Shown here piece after piece: positions 12,034 through 23,856 of a stretch of DNA of 64,000 nucleotides. How positions within the stretch are numbered: the first letter of the stretch is position 1; each line of letters opens with the position of its first letter. The notes beneath the pieces were generated by a model, which was not told the DNA's origin, did no database searches, and was given only the letters and a program-made list of their open reading frames with translations. This stretch comes from Podospora bellae-mahoneyi (lineage: Eukaryota; Ascomycota; Sordariomycetes; Sordariales; Podosporaceae). Where the stretch lies: contig NC_085886.1 in NCBI RefSeq assembly GCF_035222275.1, forward strand, positions 806,001-870,000, written 5' to 3'. A program made the translations under genes and the position numbers.

Positions 12034-13120
12034 ATGCCAGCTCTTGGAGAAGTACTCAAAAAGTTCAACCCCTGGCACAAGGGTACTTACCACCCCCCCC
12101 CTCCCCCCCAACCCATCTCACGTCACACAAGATATCTGACACCGTCTCACAGAGGAAGAGCCCCTACCACCACCCTTCACAGCTTCGACAGCCTACCTGC
12201 TGTTGGCCCTCTACGCCCTCATCTACTTCATCCCCTTTTACCTCTCCCCCACCACCCGGCCATCGCCCACCCTCTCCCGCGATGCCCCCTCGGTGATCCG
12301 AGCCCGGATCCGTTCCGTCTCACTGTCCTGTACCATCTGCACACTCACCACCTCCCTAATCCTCTCCCGCTATGCCTCCCTCTCACCATCAGCAATCTTC
12401 CATCTCCTAGGAGTCTACCCACTAGCCCTGATCCCAGCAGTCAAAATCCTCTTTTTGACCGCCCTCCTCTTCCTGGGCCCCTTGTACAGCTACTTCATAG
12501 TCGAAAAAGGCTACAAACAATGGTTTACCCTTCTCCCACTGCGAGAAACCCTAACAGAATGGACCGACTACCGTAATTACATCGCTGTACGTCTCCCCCC
12601 CCATTCTCCCACCCCCCCCCCCTTTAAATATTAACAAAAGTTCCAGGGCCCAATAACAGAAGAAATCCTCTTCCGCTCCTCCTCCCTCCCCCTCCTCCTC
12701 CTCTCCCAGGCCCCCCTATCCAGCACCCTCTTCCTCTCCCCCCTCATCTTCGGCCTCTCCCACATCCACCACTTTTACGAATTCCGCCTCACCCACCCCG
12801 CCGTCCCCGTCTCTGCTTCCCTTTTGCGGTCCGTATTCCAATTAGGGTACACCACCCTCTTCGGCTCCTACGCCAACTTCCTCTACCTCCGCACCGGCAG
12901 CCTCCTCGGCGTCTGCGCCGTCCACGCCCTCTGCAACTGCATGGGCCTCCCCCAGGTCTGGGGACGGGTCACAGACGAGAACGGGGACAAGAAGATCAAC
13001 CGGCTCTGGACGGTGGGGTACTATGTCTTGCTGGTGGCGGGGGCGTGGTCGTGGTACAGGAATCTGTGGGGGTTGAGCGAGAGTGTTGAGACGGGGTTGG
13101 TTGGGGTTGATCAGTGGTGA
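12034..13120 (+). CDS. RCE1: CAAX prenyl protease 2 (type II CAAX endopeptidase)
   Basis: ER membrane endopeptidase that removes the last three residues from prenylated CAAX proteins such as Ras and a-factor. Exons are 12034-12082, 12153-12586 and 12647-13120 (introns of 70 and 60 nt), giving 318 residues. The first exon reads MPALGEVLKKFNPWHK and joins to EEEPLPPPFTASTAYLL. Active-site motifs are all present after the second intron: EEILFR (the paired glutamates and arginine, from about residue 166), LSHIHHFYEF with the catalytic histidines, and the third motif HALCNCMGLPQVWG. Multiple hydrophobic helices fit the multi-pass topology. Both introns contain very long C runs. Its 3-prime end faces VRG4. 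Confidence 0.95.
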
Positions 13121-13568
13121 TATGTTTTCAAAAAGAGAACCAAAAAAGCATGTTGGGGCTGGGTTGGGGGTTGGGTGAATGATGGCTGTTGGAAATCATG
13201 TTGTTGGTCAGGTGTTAAGTAGGTGGTGGAGGATTTATATCAATTTAATAGCATCAGATATGTAACCAAAATCACTGTTGAACACATTCACGGACGTTTT
13301 ACATGGTCAATATCGCATTACACCACTCCTCATCGTCCCCACCCCGCCTATTCTTGACATACATTATATAACTCATACCCATTCCAAACCCGCCTCGCCC
13401 CTCATCATCCCTCACGCCCAACCGAACACAAGAGCCCCAGCTCCCAGTCAGCCACGGTCTCATCATGCATCTTTGTTTGCTTGCGTCTGCCTGTGTCAAC
13501 TTTCACAGCCCGCCCTCCAAAATAATACGCCCAGTCATGCAACGCATACGCGCGTTCGTACTTGCAAG

Positions 13569-13575
13569 TGAGAAA

Positions 13576-13623
<48 letters not shown>

Positions 13624-13629
13624 AGAGAA
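13569..13629. repeat. (GA)n microsatellite
   Basis: About 60 bp of nearly pure GA dinucleotide repeat with a few interruptions (AAAG, GATAGA, GAAGA). It sits in the 3-prime flanks of two convergent genes, so it is likely to be transcribed in a UTR or lie just beyond it. Confidence 0.95.
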
Positions 13630-13690
13630 CATGATGTTATGCAGGTTGTACGCCGTTTACAAAAACCAAAAACCTTGTCCGTCCCCCCGC

Positions 13691-13720
13691 CCTGCCTGCC
13701 TGCCTGCCTGCCCGCCCGCC
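13691..13720. repeat. CCTG/CCCG tetranucleotide repeat
   Basis: Seven tandem four-base units: five CCTG/CTGC-phase units grading into CCCG units. Short and imperfect. Confidence 0.8.
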
Positions 13721-14006
13721 TTGCCTTTGCCAAAACACACTTTCTATGCTTGTTTTTGAAATGAAAAGAAAAATAGATCATCCACTAAAATGGCTAAAGG
13801 CTAAAAAAGGGGGTCCCGAGAACGCGAAAACGTCATGTACAGGAAAGAAAAGAAAAACAACAAGTCTCGATTCTTACGCCTTCCGCCGAGATCAGGACCA
13901 GGAGGGAGGTTCGGGTCGGATGGCGAAAGAATTATGCTTTGGAAGGGGCCGCCGCCAGAGGTGCGTTGTGAATACTCGAGTTAGCCCTTTGTTGATTCAT
14001 GAGTGC

Positions 14007-15366
14007 TCATGAGTTGGCAGCGTCCCTGTTGCTCTTGGCGCTGGCGCTCATGTTGGTGGTAGGAAGGGACAGAGCCTCCTGAGCCTTTTGGCGAACCTTG
14101 GCCCAGGCAAAGACAAGACCACTGACGAAACCCAGGAAGATGGCAGTAACACTGCCGAAGGTGACGGGAGCATCGAAGAAAATGAGACCGCTGACGGCGA
14201 TGGGGAGCTTGTTGAGGGCGCCGACCATGGAGTAGGTTGTTGAGGAGGTGATACGAATGCACCAGGACGAACAGTACGAGATGAAGATGGCGGCCAAACC
14301 GGAGTACACCATTCCAATCATGAGCTTGTTCTTGGTCTCCTCGGGGAAGTTGCGGGCAAGGTTCTCAGACGACCAATCCTCAAACAGCAGGGAGAAGACA
14401 ACCAAGACGGGGATGGTAAGGAGGTTGTTGTAGAACATGGCTATTGGGTGTCAGTCTACTGAACTTTGATCGTCGTAGTCTCGCCAGAAACTTACTGTCA
14501 TAATCCTTAAAGTTCATCTTCTTAATGACCTTGCGCATGCCAAGCACATACGCAGAAGTGCAGATGACGTTGATACCCATCCACGCGTAACCGGCGTTCA
14601 GGGTCGACAGAGCATCCTGCTTGTCGGGGGAGATTCCCACACCATCAATGGCAGCCTGGATATCAGCCCAAGCAGCAACGACGGAACTGAGGACCATCAA
14701 GCCGAAAGACAACAGGGTGATAGGGGTGACGCTGCCACCGAACCAAAGAACCTCTCCATAGGCGATCACAATGATGGTCAAGTTCTTGAAGATGGTGTAG
14801 ACGGGGACGGAGAGGAACTGGAGGGCCTTGGCACCGGTATAGATCATGCCGACGAGGAGCAGAGAAATAGGGAACCCTGAAATTGTACGTCAGCCAAGAG
14901 TTCGAATATCTGAAACAACTAAAAAAAAAAAAGCAACATACATCTCTTCGCCTTTGTCGAGTCGAAAGGAGCGAGGTTCTTGAGAATACCGGTTTGCTTA
15001 AAAGCCAGGATCGCTAATGTGCAGACGGCAGACTAGATCGCCATGTCAGCTTCCAACTGTTCATCCCATCTATTGGAACACCGTCACCGCCACGAGAGAG
15101 TTGCACACCTGAATAGCAAGATAAAAAAAGTTCAGGTTCCATTCTGAGCCAGACACAACGTATTTGTTCACGACGGTCATGCTGATAGACGCCAGGCAGT
15201 ATGCGAGAATGGAGGCGCCGGGGCTGTGATCCAGCTTGTCGAGCAGGCCAGGCTCATGGCGCACACGGAGGGTGGCAGGCGAGGCCCGGCCGAGGAAAGG
15301 ATCCTTCTCCCCTCCAAAGTCATCGCCGCCCCTCATCTCGATATCTTCGTTCTTTTTATTTGACAT
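14007..15366 (-). CDS. VRG4: GDP-mannose transporter
   Basis: Golgi antiporter that imports GDP-mannose for glycoprotein and glycolipid mannosylation. Four exons on the minus strand: 15366-15109, 15032-14942, 14876-14496 and 14440-14007, with introns of 76, 65 and 55 nt, giving 387 residues. The N-terminus [19 protein letters not shown] is followed by about ten hydrophobic segments. Family landmarks are [14 protein letters not shown] in helix 1-2, [19 protein letters not shown], and the nucleotide-sugar binding motif [19 protein letters not shown] near residue 290, which contains the conserved GALNK. Each exon junction restores the conserved sequence, for example [19 protein letters not shown] and [20 protein letters not shown]. 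The short C-terminal tail is hydrophilic. Confidence 0.96.
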
Positions 15367-16077
15367 TCTGGCGGTTGTAGGAAGTGGTTTTTCGTAGGAT
15401 CGTTGCCGTCAAGATAGCGAGTGGTTGTGTTTCCGCGACGGAACGCCAGGGAACGAAGGGTATCAACGGGCGCCGGCTCAATTAGGGACCAAGCGAATGG
15501 CTGAAGGGCGCTGAAGTGAGAAGACGTTCACCACTCTCCCAGCGTTCTGGTGGTGGTCTGTCTCGTCGCCGTGGGGGTCGTCGGGCAGAGGGCGGTATGG
15601 CGGGATGGCTATGTCGGACGCGTGGAAGGAGAGAAAACACAAATGCTGTTAAATTGGCAACGAATCAACCTCTCTGCCCCTGTCGAGCGGTCGCGGCTCT
15701 CCTTTGTTGGTTTCTTGGCGAATGGTTTGATGTGGGACTGTGGGGCACAAGAGAAGTGGAAATCCAATGTTTCAGAGCCAGCCTAACCGATAGCTGCATA
15801 ACTTCATCCGTCATTCCAGCAGTGCCAGCCATATGCAGCTATGCAGTAAGTATACAATCACGAGGCATCTGATGAAGACAGAATTACGCATGCCACTTGG
15901 AGTGTGGATGAACGTTATTTCCAGCCTCCCTGATCTTTGGGAAGACTCGGTTGGGACAACCCTGGAAGCGCTAGACTAGTTTCACGGCCATTTATCTGAA
16001 GAGCTTCGACGGTCAAATTAAGCTTCTGAGTCCATGCCAGCCCCGAGTCCAAGCCAAATAAAACATATATATCAGCC
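15367..16077. other. Upstream region of VRG4 and 3-prime flank of the SDR gene
   Basis: This 711 bp region should hold the VRG4 promoter and leader and the SDR 3-prime UTR. No coding segment or repeat is recognised. Confidence 0.5.
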
Positions 16078-17303
16078 TCAGTTCTCCCCACCATCCGGAC
16101 TCGTCCCCTCAACAACAATATTTCCCCCCTCCCCTTCCCCCGCCTGTCCATCCCCATCCTCCCCTCCCTCCCCTCCCTTCCCCCCATCCTCCCCCTCCGA
16201 CGGCGCCACCGGAAAGTTCAAATGCTTCCAATCCTCCAACTCCTCCGTCACACTCCTCAACCTATCCCTAATACTCTCAATCGCATAACTCCCCAACAGC
16301 AACCTCAACGGCGGATAAGAACAATGCCCCAACTGCCACACCAGCTCCGCACACTTCACCGCGCTCGTCGGCTGCTTATCCCCCAACCACTGCACCATCC
16401 TCTTCGCGTGCAACGCCGGGCTCGTCGCATGACTATACGCCTCACTCGCCGGCTTGATCAAAAAGTGCCCCCAAGTTGGCAGACTGTTTGTAATCTCGGC
16501 CGGCTCGTCCCTCCTCACCAGCCCCGGCTCCACCAGCGTGGCCTTGATCCCGAAGCTGTCAACCTCGTACAGCATCGCCTCTATCAGCCCCTCCACCGCA
16601 TACTTTGTCGCGCAGTACGGTCCTAACCCAGGCACACCCAGCGCGCCGGAGGTGGAGCTGAAAATCAGATACCGCCCCCCGTTTTGCTGCCGAAAATACG
16701 GCAGTGACGCCTGCAGGATATGCAAAGTACCCATGAAATTCGTCTCGAACTGGTTGCGCACTTCATATTCATCCTGGTCTTCACACGCGCCGATGACGCC
16801 GTAGCCGGAGCAGTTGGCTATGCAGTCAATCCTCCCGAAGCGATCAAGCGTTTTCTCCATCACTTTCGACACGGAAGCATAGTCACGCACGTCGCACAGA
16901 GTGCCGAGGCAGGAGTCTGAATTGAGAGTAGCGATCTGGGCCGGGGTCGTCTCAAAGACGCGGCCGACGGTGGTGACGAGGTCCGAGTGGGAGAGGATGG
17001 ACTTGACGAGGGACCGGCCCATGTGGCCTGTTCCGCCGAAGACCTTTGGGGGCAATCTGTCAGTCTTGATGTACTGTGGAAGGCAATGATAGGAAGGGAA
17101 CATGCAATCCAAACAAGCTGTTTAGCAGGCGGCTGCCCAGGCTGGGGCGGCTCGCAGCTGGCTGGGAGCTGGAGCTTGGGTTTGTTGCCCCCTTCTCCTC
17201 TCCCTCCTCCATCTCGGCCTGTAGGTGTAGCTGTTGTTGGGGCTTCAGAGCCAGCGATGGAGCCCCCTCCTGCTGTTGTGTCGGCATTGCTGCGGATATC
17301 CAT
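16078..17303 (-). CDS. Short-chain dehydrogenase/reductase family oxidoreductase
   Basis: NAD(P)-dependent SDR of unknown substrate. Exons are 17303-17106 and 17043-16078 (387 residues). The intron between them (17044-17105, 62 nt) uses a GC donor (GCATGT) and an AAAG acceptor; this choice restores the first Rossmann strand as KQLVWI/VFGGTGHMGRSL, with a GGTGHMG nucleotide-binding loop, whereas the nearby GT donor would delete VWI. Other SDR elements are the D of LCDVRDYASV, the NCSGYG loop, and the catalytic Ser with YCATKYAVEGL (Y-x3-K). The first 60 residues are Gly/Pro/Gln-rich. The tail is an unusual acidic glycine-rich stretch (SEGEDGGKGGEGGEDGDG). Closest general type is the classical fungal SDR similar to 1-acyl-DHAP reductases, but I cannot assign a substrate. 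Confidence 0.88.
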
Positions 17304-17869
17304 CTTTGCTTCTTGCTCAATAATCCTTCACTACCCTCAAGCGGTGTGTGATGTCAGGTTTGTTATGCCCCAAAGTGCCCGTGAAATAGTCCGTGATTGA
17401 GGGTATGAGCGCTCCTCCCACTCAAACTCGACAAAATCTCAAAAAAGGGGGGGCAGCAATGCCAACCAATCATGAAAATATCACATATGCCTGCCTGCCC
17501 CAGTCAAGCAAAAACCTCAAGTCATTTCTCCGTTTAATCTTCAGCAGAAACCTTTTGAGTCAAGAAAACACACACTCAATATCCTAAACTCATAACCCGT
17601 CACGGCTGATGTCGTTGCTCTTGGACGACGTCGAAAAGTCTTGGCAAATGGCACTTGCTCAAAGAGCGAAACCCGAACCCTTCAAACCTCAACTGCCGAG
17701 GAGCCAATTACGTGATACCTCCGGATCAAAAAAACCCCTGAAGCCCCTGAGTTGGAGTGGAGTACATCTTCCATCATCACCAAAACCTAGGGTCAAACAA
17801 AGTCCAGAATTATCAGAAAACTGGGGTTCTATCTCTTTCATTACTATCTACCTCACATGTACTCGTTTC

Positions 17870-17919
<50 letters not shown>

Positions 17920-18533
17920 CTGTGTGCAAAAACAGGCCATCATCCATGGCCAGCTAGAACCCTTTGACTGCATCCAGCTTCAAGTCGTAGGTAGGTATGT
18001 CCAATCCCAAACAACAAAAACATCCCAAGTTAGTCCCCAAAGACCAAAAAAACCAACTTGCCATCCAAAACATTATTTGCCCACTTGTTGCTGTTGTTCT
18101 TCTTGTTGTTGTTTCCCACCCAGTTCATAAATACATCCCAACAAAAATAAGCAAAATGCAAAGCTGACTGGTAAAACCGCCCGCCAAACCCCCCCAAAAA
18201 ACTCAATGCTATTTTGTGCCGCCCCGTTGCCCATTCGTTGTTTTTCTAAACCAGACCAGAAGATGCTGCGTCCCAGAAACAAAAAAAGCGTAAACACCAT
18301 ACTCGTAAACATGCTTCGCTTGACGCCCTGGGAGTCCCTCCTATTTTCAGACAACGACCTTCCTTTTTTTTTCGAAGTAGAAAAAATCGTCCCAATGTTG
18401 ATGACAAAGGGGAAAAATTGAATACATACGCCTCCCGCACTCGACTGGATACAGGAAAACAGAGAAACTATTACAAGAGTTAAGAGGTGCATACCGGATG
18501 TTGCATGTTGTGCTGAAATGAAGCAACATCAGT
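17304..18533. other. Intergenic region with a GT microsatellite
   Basis: This 1.23 kb region holds the SDR promoter and the 3-prime flank of the next minus-strand gene. No gene is recognised. The only clear structure is the GT repeat at 17870-17918. Confidence 0.5.
17870..17918. repeat. (TG)n microsatellite
   Basis: About 48 bp of uninterrupted TG dinucleotide repeat, followed by TATCTGTGTG. It lies outside any gene I can define. Confidence 0.95.
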
Positions 18534-19972
18534 TCAAATATGTGACTGATAGATGAGTTGGCAATGGCCCCCGAGATGATATTGGCGGTCCAGCGCTGGT
18601 TGGACCACTTCACGCGCCATCTTGTAAAGGTTGCCCCCTTCAGCAACTCTGACGGGGCGACATGCGTACTCTAATGTTGGCTGAACAGCTGGGGATCTTG
18701 GCAGCATCTTGTACAGATGACTGCCTTCGGCAACCTTGAATCGATTCTCGATGGGTTCACAGCTGTCGATCCACACGTCTGGGCGAGGGCCATATTGTTG
18801 GAGCCACCGCCATCTTTGTTCGTCTCTTTTCGAGGCTACCATCACATGTCAGTATGCAATTCGTTTGCAATCCGTATAATGACAAAGCAAACCAACTTAC
18901 CAAGTTCCTGAGCGGCGTCAAGGTAATTTTTCGGAAGCCAGTCGTACCGGTGTTCAACCAACTCCTCCGGCGATCTCTCAAGGAGGAGTCTCGGACGGCC
19001 ATACGTCCGCACTTTGCTTTCTTCGAGTCGGTGAGGAACACCCTTGTACACTACGTACTCGGCGTAATCCTCATTGAGGACCAAGTCACTGTTCTTGGGG
19101 TCCGCCCCTGCGGGGTTGGTTGTCAAGAATGGTGGCGAGTCCAAGACGAGTAGCTTCTCATCGCTGTTGTTCATGAGCGGAACCAGGAGATTCTGACGAT
19201 AAAAAATGCATTGGACCCCAGTGATTTTGCGATTATCCTGCGGGTCCGCAGCTGGCCATTGGTGGATGTAGGCACGTTCGACGTCCTTCCACGCCTTCGT
19301 GAGATCTTCTCTGTGATAGATAATAAAGTCTTGTTGTTCAGTCGTGTATTTCTGGTTGCTGCGCTTCCCCTTTTTGACCTCGCCTGCTACTGTAGGTGAG
19401 GACTCGACTGCGTCAGTGCCTCTTACACGTTTTGTAGAGTATGGCTCGGTTCTGGAGCTGTTTCTGCGCCCCGACCTGATGGGAAACTCGGGGGTTGACC
19501 GCCCGGAACTGGGAGTCATGGTTGTCGACCCGCCATCTGATGAGCCGCGGCGTAAGAGCGGTGGAGAGTACTGGTCAGACATCCAGGATCTCTCTACTGA
19601 GCTTGAGCGAGAGGTAGACCCATTCCAGGAAACCGCCGAGAAAAATGAGCCCGATGGAGAGGGTGGAGCTGTGAAAGGGCCCCCGGGGTATCGAGAGCTG
19701 GGAGCTGGCACACTGGCCATGAGAGACCGGATTGACGGAAGTTGATCTGACGGTGCACGCGTCTGGGCCGTGATATGGTCCAGGGGCAGTGATGGACGAA
19801 CTCTGAGGACTGTATCCATCCTGGACATTGTCGTTTGGGGGGTTGAAGGAGGTGTGAGGCTCAATGCCAAATTCGGAGGACTAGGTAATTTACCGTTGCC
19901 TAGGGTGCTGGAAGGTGTGGCCGGTGGTGTGAAATCCAGCTCAGAAATGCTGGGGATTCTGATGATAGCCAT
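18534..19972 (-). CDS. Conserved-looking fungal protein with a basic mid-region, function unknown
   Basis: Exons 19972-18901 and 18835-18534 with a 65 nt intron (GTAAGT donor, GGTAG acceptor), giving 457 residues. The start MAIIRIPSISELDFTPPATP sits in a strong CACCATGG context. Residues 1-190 are Ser/Pro-rich and disordered. A basic patch GEVKKGKRSNQKY leads into an ordered Trp/Tyr-rich block (YTTEQQDFIIYHREDLTKAW, KDVERAYIHQWP, KITGVQCIFYRQN), about residues 205-265. This has the look of a Myb/SANT-like DNA-binding helix set, though I cannot confirm the family. The second exon ends with a near-repeat: KVAEGSHLYKM then RVAEGGNLYKM, each followed by xVQPxL. A regulatory nuclear protein is a reasonable inference, not more. 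Confidence 0.82.
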
Positions 19973-20342
19973 GGTGAGAGCCTTCTTGCGTTGTGATGGA
20001 GATGGGTGGTGATGAATGGGTGGAGTGATGAGAGGATGCTTGTAGAACTAGACAGAGGATCGTTGGATATGCCACTCTGTGAGGAAGCAGTGGAGGGTGG
20101 TATTGAAGACGAACCACGAGGGTGATCTGAGACCAAGAGTCCATGATGGGATCGTCGAGGGTATTCATACTGCAGACAAACTGGCAGCTGTGGGGACGGA
20201 ACCGATAGGACCCTGGGTGGGAGAGCGCAGCAGAGGAGGGGGGTGCGTCAACCAAGCGCGAAGGGGGTGTAGCATCTAGGGGTACGGTAGATGTGTGCCG
20301 GCTGTATGGAGGGCGAGACCTCTTTCGAGTCTGCCAAGCCAT
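19941..20342 (-). other. Possible upstream open reading frame overlapping the start of the 19972 gene
   Basis: A 133-codon frame with a real ATG (reads MAWQTRKRSRPPYSRHTSTV) begins 370 bases upstream of the main start codon and runs past it in a different frame. If it is in the mature leader it would act as an inhibitory overlapping uORF. It could instead be a chance frame or be removed by a leader intron. The composition is Ser/His/Pro-rich and shows no domain. Confidence 0.25.
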
Positions 20343-22547
20343 GGTATCTGGAGTCTAGTCTTTTTGGTGCGCTATCACACTGCCACCACCAGCCTTGCAG
20401 CGGGTGCTGTTTTCTCGCAAGCTGAAGACGCCATGTTCCCCCAGATGGGCCCCGGACGATCTCACCACGGGCCTTGCTGTCAAAAATCTCTCCGAGTTCT
20501 GGCAGCCACGATCTTGCCGGCAGCTGGTGGCGGCAAGTCCTCAACGTCCGACAGGAAAAGCTCTCAGTGACTGAGCGATGTGCGTGGCATGGGGAAAGCG
20601 ATCGCTCCTGTCTGTCTAGGTCATTCATCTTCTCGTATCAGGGCTGCCTCGGAGGCAGCACTAGCCTAAAGACCTAACGGTCGGCGGCTTTTGCGCCATC
20701 CAGGAACAAAGCGGTGATTTTGGGCTAGCAGAGAGAGTTCATGATGTCGAAGACGAAACAGTGAGCAGTGAGGCAGTGAAACTGGGGATGATGTTGACCT
20801 GTGGAAATCTTGTTTTGGGCAAGTCTACCTCCTGGCCAGAGCGAGCGACTGCCCTGCCAGACATGGCTACTGACAGTTCCGGCTGTCAACTGTTGACCAT
20901 GCCCGAAAAGGTCTCTATGACCGTTGCCCCTTCCTCTTTTTGGTAGCAGCCGCAGTTTGGGCCGCGATGTCTGCATGTACGACAACGCTTCCTGCATCCG
21001 CGGTTCTCAACTTTGAAGGCACTTGCCCGCTCGCCCGCTCGCCCACTTGGCAAGCAGGTGCCGGAGCCGCTGTGCTGCGCCTAGAGCCGTCGTTTCGTTC
21101 CCTTGGGACGATTCCAGGTTCTGCTGACGGCTTCAGATTCGAACTGGCTTCGTCATCAGCACTGCCCGGCTCGTGTCATCTGCTCTCCTCCCAGTTCAGC
21201 GTTTCGAATCATCTCAGCAGGCCACGCTTTATCAGCACTCCCACCCACGTCGGACTCCGAGATGGGGAGTAGGGAAGGTAGGCTAAGTAAGGTAGCAACT
21301 CGTACGTCGTATCTTCAAGCCTGCTGCCTTCATCTGCATCTGACAGTCATTGGGCGAGGCGGCTATCCGTCGGCTCTCAAGTCGTATGAAACATGGCACG
21401 CCTATAATTGGCCAGAGAGAGAACAAGTCAGGTATGCAGACAATATCTGATGGGCCATTGCCAGAGCAGCGCTCTGCCAGAGATCAAGACTTGAGATAGC
21501 CTTGCTGCAAGATACTCAACATCTTGCATCGGTTAGCTGCTTCCAAGACGCGCGAATACCGTCGCCCTTGCACATTGTCCCATGTAAAGTAAACAAGGCA
21601 GGAAAGGAACAAGCCACCTCCCAATGCAGCTCTCTGGACATCCCAACTTCAGCTGAATGCCTTTTTCGACTTTTCGGTCTTTTGATGGCCAACTTTTCCG
21701 CTCGCTTTGATCTTTGGACCCACATACCGCCCAAGATTCTATCATATATCACTTTTCCCCATCCCGTGCCGCCATCGCCAACACAGCATCTTTTTGCGCA
21801 GAGATTGGACTGTCGTTCATTTCCCTCTCCGCTCTCTCGCAGATTGGAAGCGGCATTTGTGATTGGCGAGCAGTGACTAGGAACTGATGCCGCACCTGTT
21901 GGCGTCTTTGGGGGTCACAAGGGCCGCACCAGTACTCGACCCGGAAGCTGGATCGATAGGGCTCACGTTCTCTCTCTCTCACTTGTTTTGCTGGCTTGCC
22001 CCTCTGCCTCTACCTGATTCAGGAACGAGCGTCTAGAAGGTAGATACTCGAAACAATGACCATTCTGTTCTGAGGCCTGTCTCACATCAACAAACCAAGC
22101 TGTCCACTGTCTCACAAGCGGGGTATTTTATGACGAGGAAAATGACCTCTCACTCTGCTCCTCGGCCAGCCCAACACGCCAAGCCGAGTTGCAGACGCCA
22201 CCATTGACGTAACTCGATGGCCCCGCAGACGGATAGATCTGGTGCTCCCCAGAGGGGGGCTTGAACTAGGGATGGTAACACCGCAGCTGTCACATTTTGG
22301 TTTCCTGGTACGCATATATCATAGTAATCATAGTGTTGACGATAGCACACTCCTCGCAACAGAAAATATGAACATGAGGACATGGTGTTGTTCAATTGTT
22401 TGTTGTTGTCTCATACTGGGAGAAAAGGGAGGAGGTTCTCGTCTGTGCGCTGAAAATCACTGCCTCCATGTAGGGAGGAAACAGTCAGCCAGTATGGACA
22501 GGATATGAAGCTGACTTCGCAGAGTACCAGGAGCAAAGCAACGAGTA
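19973..22547. other. Long upstream region without a recognised gene
   Basis: This 2.6 kb region lies 5-prime of the gene starting at 19972 and 3-prime of the histidine phosphatase gene. Apart from an ATG-started upstream frame (19941-20342) and a perfect 8-bp inverted repeat at 20643-20659, I see nothing I can name. Confidence 0.45.
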
Positions 22548-23856
22548 TCAAAGCTTTCCCCGATTTGTCGACCCACCCCCTCTGCCCTCGACAACCACTC
22601 CCAGCTGTCCAGCATCGAGCATGCTTTGTCCCGAAGCAGTACCAAGGAACGACTCGTCTCCAGAAAAGCGCCTATCACAATAGTATAGTCAGCATTGGGG
22701 CTCTGCAGCTTAGCAACATGATATGTCGAGATCCTTACCAGCCTCGCTCCTCCCCTAGTGAAAGATGACTGCAGTCACTATTGAGCTCACACATCCACCC
22801 CCCACCAACGCCCCGACCACCTCTCCAGGCGAGATCCTTGTGACGATCTGCAGCGTGTGCAGCAGAGGCCCCTGACGAGGTTGCAATGCCATCGCCGTCA
22901 CACTTAACTGTCCCGGATACCGTTCCCGCGGGGGATGCCCGTCGCCTGTAGACACTCAACCCGCAGGTGAAGGCCCGAAAGTCCTCAGTGTCGATGCTCT
23001 CCGGCATGTCACCAGTCAACACTCGGCCCAAAGCGATTATGGTGGCAGCATGTGAGCAGAGCAGAACGGCACGCACGCCCTCTCTGTCGCACTGAGCAAT
23101 GAGCTCGTCCATGGTCCTGGCGACTCGGTCATGCAGCTCATCAACACCCTCTCCCATGCGGGTCGGCGTTACTAGCGGTCTGTACTCTTCGTCGAGCAGG
23201 CCCGGGAACAGCGGCCTAAGAATTTCATGGGACGCTGGGACCGGGTGCTCAAAGTTGGCTGCTCCATACCACTCACCCAGACCAGTCTCGCCCCTTATGG
23301 ACAGGCGCTTGTCAGTGACGATGGCCTTACGCACAAAGGGTTCGACTGTCTGAAGACATCGGTAGTATAGACTGGAATAGACGCGCTCAATGGGCGGCTC
23401 TGCCTTCAACAGCCGCTCGCCGAGCTCCCTCGCTTGATCAACGCCATGGGATGTCAGAGCCGGATCAGCCGCTCCGCCAGTTGGCGACCGTAGGGTCGCT
23501 GTGTAGGTGCCAGTGGCGTGATCAACGAGCCAGTTTGATCTGAACTGATAATTGGATGTCAGCATTTCCACCACACTAGTGCACAACACCGCAAAAGATG
23601 GTCATGATGCTAGCTAGGCCACCCTGGGGTCTCGAGCATCCCTTGATCTGCAAGTGCCAGCCACGAGCTTCAATCAATCAATTAAGAAGAGTCAAGACAA
23701 CGGACGGGTAAGGGTCTCTGACGATGCGTGGAAAAAGAAGCACAAAAAGGAAATTCATCAACGTCAAACAAAAACAGTCGACATGACAGAACTGAGCGAG
23801 AAGAAAAACTTCACACTTACCCCATGACGGGCCACGTAGATCACCTCCAGTGGCAT
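22548..23856 (-). CDS. Histidine phosphatase (phosphoglycerate-mutase-like), tau 55 kDa/TFC7-type family
   Basis: Three exons on the minus strand: 23856-23821, 23544-22739 and 22671-22548, with introns of 276 and 67 nt, giving 321 residues. The 12-codon first exon encodes MPLEVIYVARHG, which carries the RHG phosphohistidine motif and joins to FRSNWLVDHATG. Further active-site elements are the second Arg in YSSLYYRCLQT, the Glu in GLGEWYG and the second catalytic His in VLLCSHAAT. The last intron matters. Reading through it stops directly after EERGW, while splicing gives EERGWRFSGDESF, an ending I expect for this fungal family. Such proteins are often annotated as phosphoglycerate mutase family or as the TFIIIC tau 55 subunit. 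The enzyme active site looks complete, so activity is plausible; the TFIIIC role is only by family. Confidence 0.9.

Larger units (their letters stand above)
13121..14006. other. Convergent intergenic region with microsatellites
   Basis: This 886 bp region lies between the stop codons of RCE1 and VRG4. No gene is seen. It contains a GA microsatellite and a CCTG tetranucleotide repeat, listed separately. Confidence 0.6.

Noticed and set aside
20643-20659. Perfect inverted repeat GCTGCCTC-G-GAGGCAGC
   Set aside because: A one-base centre cannot form a normal hairpin loop, and there is no gene end here for a terminator; probably chance or a dimeric protein site at best.
22230-22320. tRNA-like string on the minus strand (TTCAAGCCCCCC near a GGGAGCACCA end)
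   Set aside because: The five bases before the putative T-loop do not pair with those after it, and no matching acceptor 5-prime strand or A box lies at the right distance.
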